Source of the DNA: Lumbricus rubellus
Lineage: Eukaryota > Annelida > Clitellata > Crassiclitellata > Lumbricidae
NCBI GenBank assembly: GCA_945859605.1
Contig: OX243821.1
Span: 16,995,509-17,059,508 of the forward strand
Reading direction: 5' to 3'
Length of the DNA stretch: 64,000 nucleotides
Shown here: positions 58,687 to 64,000 of the stretch, one piece after another
Position numbering within the stretch: position 1 is the first letter of the stretch
Layout of the letters: the number at the start of each line of letters is the position of its first letter
The notes under the pieces: model-generated
The model's input: only the letters and a program-made list of their open reading frames with translations
Database searches by the model: none
Told to the model about the DNA's origin: nothing
Made by a program: the position numbers and the translations under genes

Positions 58687-61600
58687 TTACTGGAACCGGA
58701 CTGGACGGCCGACGTTGCGTCGAGGTCGGCCTGTAGTTGCCGCCACTCCGTCCAAATTTCCATCGTCGGAATCTCCTTCCGACGTTTCGCCTTCGTGCGT
58801 TCCTCTCGGTGCGGAAGTCCGGATCCTCGGCCGATCGGTCGTAGCGTCGTCGTTAACCGTGCCCTGTCGATTCTGCGAAGATTCTTTCTTGGTAGGCGTC
58901 TCTCTCCAGCGGTGTCGCGGCCGACGACTCGAAGAAGCGGTGGCATCGCTCGCTGCTTCAGCGGGGGGTCCATTTGTCGTCCCTGCTCCAGTCTCGCTCC
59001 ATTGTCCTTTCGTCCGCCCGAAACAGTGGCGGAGTTTGTCGACGTGCGATACGAAGGGCTTGGCCTTCGGCGACCTTTGGAGGAGGAAGTTGACCGGACC
59101 GCACGCCCGCACGATCCGGAATGGGCCGGTGAAGTTGCGTTGGAACTTCGGGCTGCGTCCGACGAACCTCCGCGGGCTGAAGTAGTAGACCCAGTCGCCT
59201 TCTTCGAACTTCGCAGGCCGTACCCGCAGATCGTAGCTGTGCTTGCGTCTCTCGGCGCTCTTCTTGAGACTCTGCCGCGCAGTGCCGTACGCCTTTTCGA
59301 ACTTCTCCGACAGTTCCGCCGCGTAGGTGGAATATGTGGTTCCGCTTTCATCAGTTGGTCCCGGCGGTCCGTAAACAAGGTCCAGAGGTGCCCGGTTTTC
59401 CTTTCCGAAAATGAGGTAGTTCGGCGAGAACCCCGTTACGTCATGGATCGAGGCCCGGTAGGCTGCGGCCACGTACGGGAGGTGTTCGTCCCAGTCCCGT
59501 TGATTCTCACTCACCACCTTTCCCAACATTGAATTGAGCGTGCGGTGGTATCTCTCGATCATGCCGTTGGTCTGAGGTCGATAGCTGGACGTCCGGACTT
59601 TGTCTATCTCCAAGAGCCGACACCTTTCTTGGAACACCTTCCCCTCGAAGTTTCTTCCTTGGTCCGTCAGGAGCTGAAGCGGCGCTCCGAAGCGGACGAC
59701 GATCGTTTCCACCAAGGCCTTCGCCACCGTGGTCGCCTCCTGATTGGGCATTGGAACAGCTTCGGCGAATTTCGAGAAGTTGTCCATCATCGTCAAAATG
59801 TAGATGTTGCCTCGCCTGCTCCTCGGATGTGGGCCCGTCACATCCACACTGACTCTCTCCCACGGTTCTCCACAGGTCATGGGCTGTAGAGGACCTTGTC
59901 TTTGCGGCGCGCCTCGGCGGTACCGGCAGCATCCGTCACAGTGTCGACAAAATCTCTTTACGTCTCCGGACCATCCTACCCAATAGGCTCTTTTGCGGAC
60001 CTGCCATCGGGTTCGCCTGACTCCCAAGTGTCCCCCCGTCACACCGGTATGCGCCAGCCGCAAGTAGTCTTCCCGAAGGTCCTTCGGCACGAGTATTTGC
60101 TCCAGTTCGTCTGGCGTCTGTCGGTAGATCGCATCGTCCTTCATGTACAGCGAATCCCGTTGGTGCCAATAAACTTTTACGGCTTCGCCCTCCTGCAGGA
60201 TCTCTTGCAGGCTCGGCATGCCTTCGCTCAACCAAATTCTGACTAGGCTCAGGACAGGGTCCTCCTTCTGTGATTTCACGATGTCGGTCGTGCTGTCGCT
60301 CTCGGTCGCCACCTCGGTTACCTCTCGCACAAAGTGATCCGTAGCATCAGCTTCCTCCCAATGACACTGTCGGCACGGTCGTCTGGACAAGGCGTCGGCG
60401 TTGCCATGCTTGCGTCCAGGTCGATGCAGTATTTCGAAGTCAAACTCGGCTAACTTCTCCAACCATCGTCCCTGTTGACCGATCGGTTCGGGGGTGTGCT
60501 GCAGCCATCTCAGCGCGGCATGGTCGGTCCGGAGGGTGAACCTCCTACCCAGCAGGTACTGGCGAAAGGTTTGGGTAAAGTTCACCACGGCCAGCAATTC
60601 CTTCCGGGTGATGCAATAGTTGCGTTCGGCCGCAGAAAACAACCGACTGCCATACGCGATCACCCGTTCCTCGCCGTCGATGTTCTGGGAAAGTACCCCA
60701 CCGATTCCGACATCAGAGGCATCACAGTCCAGGGTGTAGGCAGCGTCGTCCATCGGCAGGCTGAGCACAGGAGCCGTAGTCAACGCTTCCTTTAGGCGGT
60801 CGAACGCATCCTGGCAGTCTTCTCCCCACAGGAACGGCTGTTCCTTCTTCGTCAGAGCGAACAGGGGTGAGGCGACCATCGAGAAACCACGAATGAACTT
60901 GCGGTAGTAAGAGCAAAGTCCTACGAACGCCCGAACCTCCTTCAAACATTTGGGCGTGAGCCACTCGGTTACCGCTTGTACCTTGGATGGATCAACAGAA
61001 ATCCCCTCCGCCGTAACCACGTGTCCCAGAAAGGACACGGTGCGTCTGAACAGATGACATTTGCTGGGCTTCAGTTTCAGGTTAGCCGCTTTGAGTCGCT
61101 CGAAAACTTGACCCAACCTGTCCAAATGCTGATCCGCAGTACTGCTGAAAATTATCACGTCGTCCAAGTATACCAAACACAATTCGAAGTTCAACCCGGA
61201 GAGAACGATGTCCATCAGCCGCTGGAAGGTGGCCGGCGCGTTACATAGGCCGAAGGGCATGACCCGCCAACGAAAAGTCCCTCGCCGAGTGATGAAAGCA
61301 GTCTTGTCCGAGTCGGCTGGATTCATCATGACCTGATGGTACCCGCTACGTAAGTCTAAAGTGCTGAACCACCCGGCGCCCGACAAAGCATCAAGACACG
61401 CATCTATCCTAGGGAGGGGGTAGGAATCCTTCCGAGTCAAATTGTTGAGTTTGCGGTAGTCGATACAAAATCTCAAGGAGCCGTCCTTCTTCTTGGCGAG
61501 GACCACGTTGGCTGCCCACTCACTAGCGGCGGGTTCAACAACACCAGTAGCTAACATCTGGCCTAGTTGTGCGTCAATAGCAGCCTGATACGGGGTCGGC

Positions 61601-63663
61601 TGTCTACGTAGGGATTGTCTCACGGGGCGAGAGTCCCCCGTGTCGATCCTATGCTGAGAGATCGTAGTCCTTCCCAAGTCATGGTCAGTGGTCGAGAAAA
61701 TGCTTTCATATTCAACCAATAACTCCTTCAGCCGTTCCTTCACATCCGCCGGGACATCCTCAGAAATGTCGTCCATTAGCGTCCCGACCAGAGAATTGTC
61801 GTCAGTGGGACCCGTCTGTCTCCCATTGCCATCCCTTACTTCGACCTCTACGGGGTGTAAGTCGCCTAACATTTGATCAGTTGCTAACAGGGCAGGTTGT
61901 TCATTTAAATTCACCACACGAATGCAAGCAACATCAGCATCATCATCCAACACAACTCGGGCTACATGCACACCGGGCTGGATCTCTTTGGATTCAGTCA
62001 TCCAGGCCTGAGCGGAGGTGGTGAAATCGCGATACTGGGTTTTACAAGGAATATCACATTGCGAGCGAGGAAGAACGGTAGTCTCTTCGGCAACCATTAC
62101 CCTGCGACACCAAAGCGAGCCATTGCCTTTAACCAAAGGAATGCGGCGTCGACCAATAAACAGTGCACCCTGTCCAAAACCCAAGCGACAACGATGCTGC
62201 CTCAGCCAATCCATGCCAAGCATTGGTTCACCAATCTGGTCAGAGACAAGAAAACTAGTGCCAATGGAAAATCCTCTAGAAATCCCTATTGGAACATCAA
62301 TCTGGCCCAAAACTCTAATCTGCGTTCCGTTAGCAGCCAAAAGAATGCGAGCGCTGGGCTGGAGCGTCAAACCATCAACATCAGCAGAGGGAACTAGGCT
62401 TACCTCCGACCCAGTGTCCACTAGGCAATTTCTTTGCTGTCCGTTGATCGTTCCGCGGATGTAGATCGCGTTGTTCGTCACACCCGAAGCTCTGACTCTC
62501 GTTGTGTGGTTCGTGACGGTGGTTCCGTCCAGTTCCGACATCGGCGGGTCCGATGTGCGTGTGTCATTGCGGCGGTTGGAGAACTGCTGACGCTGGCGAC
62601 ATCGGCTAGCCACGTGGCCCACCTGTCCACAGTTGAAGCAGGTTATCCCGCGTCCGGGACCACCTGAGGCGTTCTCTTGCGGCGGCGGGGGATGAGTACG
62701 GACGGTAGATGGAACCGTCCGTTCGGCGTCGAAGCTCGTCCGATGCGAGCCTCGGAGTTCGTCCAGTTGCCGGCAGATCCTTCCCTCCATGTCCTGTTGC
62801 CACTTACGTTGCGAAGCGAAGAAGCTGTCCAATTGCGACTGGAGCTGTCCGCCAGCGTCACCATCTTGCGTTCCTCTCACCCGGTTGGCTGGTCGTTGGC
62901 GGTCCTCCAAGTCCGACGTCTGTCGATACGCGGACAGGCGTAGAGCTGTTCGATACGCCTCGTCGATGGTCTTCGGTTCGCGTTCCCTCACCTTGAGAGA
63001 CAGCTCCCGGTCGCGGATTGCTTCCAGGAAGGCGTCTTTCGCGAGAATCTCCGTCGTTTCGTTGGACGGAACAGGGTAGGCGAGGACGACGAGTCTCCGG
63101 ATGTCGTGCAGCAAATCGCCGAGCGTTTCGTCCGTTCTCTGCCGACGATAGTAGAGCTGCGCTCGGAAGGTCTCAGCCTGACCCTCCGACCCATACCGCT
63201 GGCGTAGTCTCTCGACGAGCTGCTCATACGTGACTTCGGTGCTGGCTCCAAAGTCCCACAGCAGCTGCGTTGCCGCCTTGTCCAAGGAGCAACGGAGGAA
63301 GTCGACTTTATCGGCTGCAGTCCATCGGTTGTGCCTTGCGCACACGTCGAATTGCGCCAGGAACGATTCGAGAGATCCAGTCCCGTCGAATTTTCCGGGC
63401 TTCATGGGATTCTTCTTCTCGCTGGCTAAACGACTGACCTTTTCCATGGCTTCCAATTCCAATTTTCCGACGTCCATTTCCGGAACCAAGAAGTTCCGGC
63501 GGTCCTTCTTCGGTAGGTCGTCGAAGTCGATTTTCTCCCGAAATCGGCTGGACTCGACCTCGTAGTCGACCAGGAGGTCCTTTCTTCGTCCGGCGGCGGG
63601 TGAAGAGGTCGTTGGGAAGCCAGCAGCCTTTCCGTCCATGTCATCGAACACGGAATTCCACAT
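58687..63663 (-). CDS. Gag-Pol polyprotein of a Ty3/gypsy retrotransposon
   Basis: One frame of 1658 codons runs from ATG at 63663 (39 bases after an in-frame GTG at 63702) to the stop at 58687-58689. Order: a gag capsid-like region with PGKFDGTGSLESFLAQFD and a CCHC zinc knuckle CFNCGQVGHVASRC (about 340-353); an aspartic protease with VDTGS (about 414); a reverse transcriptase with LDLRSGYHQ, MPFGLCNAPATFQ and YLDD (about 831); RNase H with LDCDASD (about 976); and an integrase. The integrase has an HHCC zinc-binding part (HTGVTGGH ... CRHCDGC), then the catalytic VDVTGPH, LTDQGRNFEG and NGMIERYHR (third acidic residue about 1367). The C-terminus has a GPFRI..C..VNFLL block common after gypsy integrases. 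Gag and pol are fused without frameshift or stop. All catalytic motifs are intact, so this copy could be active. Confidence 0.95.
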   Translation of the reverse strand: MWNSVFDDMDGKAAGFPTTSSPAAGRRKDLLVDYEVESSRFREKIDFDDLPKKDRRNFLVPEMDVGKLELEAMEKVSRLASEKKNPMKPGKFDGTGSLESFLAQFDVCARHNRWTAADKVDFLRCSLDKAATQLLWDFGASTEVTYEQLVERLRQRYGSEGQAETFRAQLYYRRQRTDETLGDLLHDIRRLVVLAYPVPSNETTEILAKDAFLEAIRDRELSLKVREREPKTIDEAYRTALRLSAYRQTSDLEDRQRPANRVRGTQDGDAGGQLQSQLDSFFASQRKWQQDMEGRICRQLDELRGSHRTSFDAERTVPSTVRTHPPPPQENASGGPGRGITCFNCGQVGHVASRCRQRQQFSNRRNDTRTSDPPMSELDGTTVTNHTTRVRASGVTNNAIYIRGTINGQQRNCLVDTGSEVSLVPSADVDGLTLQPSARILLAANGTQIRVLGQIDVPIGISRGFSIGTSFLVSDQIGEPMLGMDWLRQHRCRLGFGQGALFIGRRRIPLVKGNGSLWCRRVMVAEETTVLPRSQCDIPCKTQYRDFTTSAQAWMTESKEIQPGVHVARVVLDDDADVACIRVVNLNEQPALLATDQMLGDLHPVEVEVRDGNGRQTGPTDDNSLVGTLMDDISEDVPADVKERLKELLVEYESIFSTTDHDLGRTTISQHRIDTGDSRPVRQSLRRQPTPYQAAIDAQLGQMLATGVVEPAASEWAANVVLAKKKDGSLRFCIDYRKLNNLTRKDSYPLPRIDACLDALSGAGWFSTLDLRSGYHQVMMNPADSDKTAFITRRGTFRWRVMPFGLCNAPATFQRLMDIVLSGLNFELCLVYLDDVIIFSSTADQHLDRLGQVFERLKAANLKLKPSKCHLFRRTVSFLGHVVTAEGISVDPSKVQAVTEWLTPKCLKEVRAFVGLCSYYRKFIRGFSMVASPLFALTKKEQPFLWGEDCQDAFDRLKEALTTAPVLSLPMDDAAYTLDCDASDVGIGGVLSQNIDGEERVIAYGSRLFSAAERNYCITRKELLAVVNFTQTFRQYLLGRRFTLRTDHAALRWLQHTPEPIGQQGRWLEKLAEFDFEILHRPGRKHGNADALSRRPCRQCHWEEADATDHFVREVTEVATESDSTTDIVKSQKEDPVLSLVRIWLSEGMPSLQEILQEGEAVKVYWHQRDSLYMKDDAIYRQTPDELEQILVPKDLREDYLRLAHTGVTGGHLGVRRTRWQVRKRAYWVGWSGDVKRFCRHCDGCCRYRRGAPQRQGPLQPMTCGEPWERVSVDVTGPHPRSRRGNIYILTMMDNFSKFAEAVPMPNQEATTVAKALVETIVVRFGAPLQLLTDQGRNFEGKVFQERCRLLEIDKVRTSSYRPQTNGMIERYHRTLNSMLGKVVSENQRDWDEHLPYVAAAYRASIHDVTGFSPNYLIFGKENRAPLDLVYGPPGPTDESGTTYSTYAAELSEKFEKAYGTARQSLKKSAERRKHSYDLRVRPAKFEEGDWVYYFSPRRFVGRSPKFQRNFTGPFRIVRACGPVNFLLQRSPKAKPFVSHVDKLRHCFGRTKGQWSETGAGTTNGPPAEAASDATASSSRRPRHRWRETPTKKESSQNRQGTVNDDATTDRPRIRTSAPRGTHEGETSEGDSDDGNLDGVAATTGRPRRNVGRPVRFQ

Positions 63664-63696
63664 TGTTGCAGTTTCACGAGTTGTTCTTTTCAAACA

Positions 63697-63714
63697 CCCC
63701 ACTCGATGGTACCA
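63697..63714 (-). promoter_or_regulatory. Primer binding site, tRNA-Leu-like
   Basis: Three bases after the 5' LTR the minus strand reads TGGTACCATCGAGTGGGG. This matches the complement of the 3' end of a tRNA-Leu (..CCCCACTCCTGGTACCA as I remember it) except at two positions. The start TGG and the position are correct for a primer binding site. The tRNA identity is tentative. Confidence 0.6.
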
Positions 63715-63717
63715 GTT

Positions 63718-64000
63718 TGTTACGGACTAGGGCTGGGCAAAAGTTCACCAGGATCCGAGAACCAGCCCCAGTCGTTCGGGTGTCGTAGAATCGTCCGCTG
63801 GATAAGACTTCAACTGTAGATTGAAGATTAGCCGACTAGGCTTGAGCGTATCAGTTCAGAAGCAACCGTGGTTCCCGCAGAACCAACCGTGGATCGTCGT
63901 CGAAGGGCAGGGCAGACCGAGGTATCGGTCCCTGCAGCGCCTGCCGTGGATCGTCGTCGAAGGGCAGGGCAGACCGAGGTATCGGCCCCTGCAGCACCAG
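63718..64000 (-). repeat. 5' LTR of the gypsy element (partial)
   Basis: It begins TGTTACGG and follows 55843-56125 base for base to the window end. It includes the first two 57 bp repeat units with their private variants (GCGCCTG and CGGCCCCTG). Confidence 0.95.

Larger units (their letters stand above)
55843..64000 (-). mobile_element. Ty3/gypsy LTR retrotransposon, apparently full length (5' LTR cut by window end)
   Basis: In element order (minus strand) it has a 5' LTR (from beyond 64000 to 63718), a primer binding site, a single gag-pol frame, a 1.66 kb non-coding region, a polypurine tract and a 3' LTR (57026-55843). The visible 283 bases of the 5' LTR are identical to the matching part of the 3' LTR, including internal repeat variants. 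The gag-pol frame is intact. No env-like frame was found. The order RT-RNase H-integrase assigns it to Ty3/gypsy (Metaviridae). I do not assign a clade. Confidence 0.93.

Noticed and set aside
58401..59532. Antisense frames opposite pol (325 and 353 codons)
   Set aside because: They are shadows of the GC-rich gag-pol frame. They contain no domain-like sequence.

Overview
This is a 64 kb piece of a repeat-rich animal nuclear genome. It has spliced genes, tRNA-derived SINE-like sequence, LINE, Ty3/gypsy, hAT, Tc1/mariner and TTAA-type elements, very long simple-sequence tracts and a 6 kb satellite. The best taxonomic clue is a small heat-shock protein gene with two alpha-crystallin domains in one chain, a layout I associate with flatworms, brachiopods and molluscs ('major egg antigen' / p40 type). 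A long Mab-21 (cGAS-like) protein with a helical C-terminal extension points the same way. A spiralian (lophotrochozoan) invertebrate is my best guess; this is an inference, not a proof.

Layout. 0-0.7 kb: last two exons of an unrecognised plus-strand gene with a poly(A) signal. 0.8-5.4 kb: SINE-like fragment, minisatellite, an exact-TSD hAT element and a fold-back element. 5.7-12.5 kb: microsatellites, a complete but inactive mariner-like element, solo remnants of its family, a LINE 3' fragment. 12.5-14.8 kb: SINE, then a promoter-like block (NRF1-like and ETS-like words) and a candidate first exon ending ATG|GTAAGT. 15.5-23.1 kb: a satellite with an 83 bp monomer (about 74 copies), with decayed edges and a mariner-like insertion in the left edge. 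23.6-40.9 kb: almost only microsatellites and roughly 20-60 bp minisatellites, with two more mariner-like remnants. 41.3-42.5 kb: 5'-truncated non-LTR reverse transcriptase. 43.9-48.4 kb: the two-domain sHSP gene (+), with MITEs in and next to it. 48.6-51.1 kb: an exact-TSD hAT MITE, a 20-25 bp minisatellite and a second copy of the LINE 3' fragment. 51.2-55.3 kb: a Mab-21/cGAS-like gene (-). 55.8-64.0 kb: an apparently intact Ty3/gypsy retrotransposon (-), whose 5' LTR runs off the window.

Most interesting points. (1) The Mab-21/cGAS-like gene is split by a TTAA-flanked element with 14 bp perfect terminal repeats starting CCC (piggyBac-like signature) and filled with TACA repeats and three identical GC-rich modules. 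The two flanking reading frames lie exactly in register across a single TTAA, so the unoccupied allele would encode one protein of about 967 residues. (2) The neighbouring gypsy element has a 1658-codon open gag-pol frame and LTRs identical over all 283 visible bases, so it is very young. (3) Intron 2 of the sHSP gene is a tandem array with about ten GTAAGT 5'-splice-site consensus copies. (4) The orphan promoter/exon at 13.9-14.3 kb has the right phase to be the missing first exon of the sHSP gene, which would imply a 29.7 kb intron containing the satellite.

The genes here do not form a shared pathway. The region is best read as two or three host genes embedded in an expanding, actively transposing repeat landscape.
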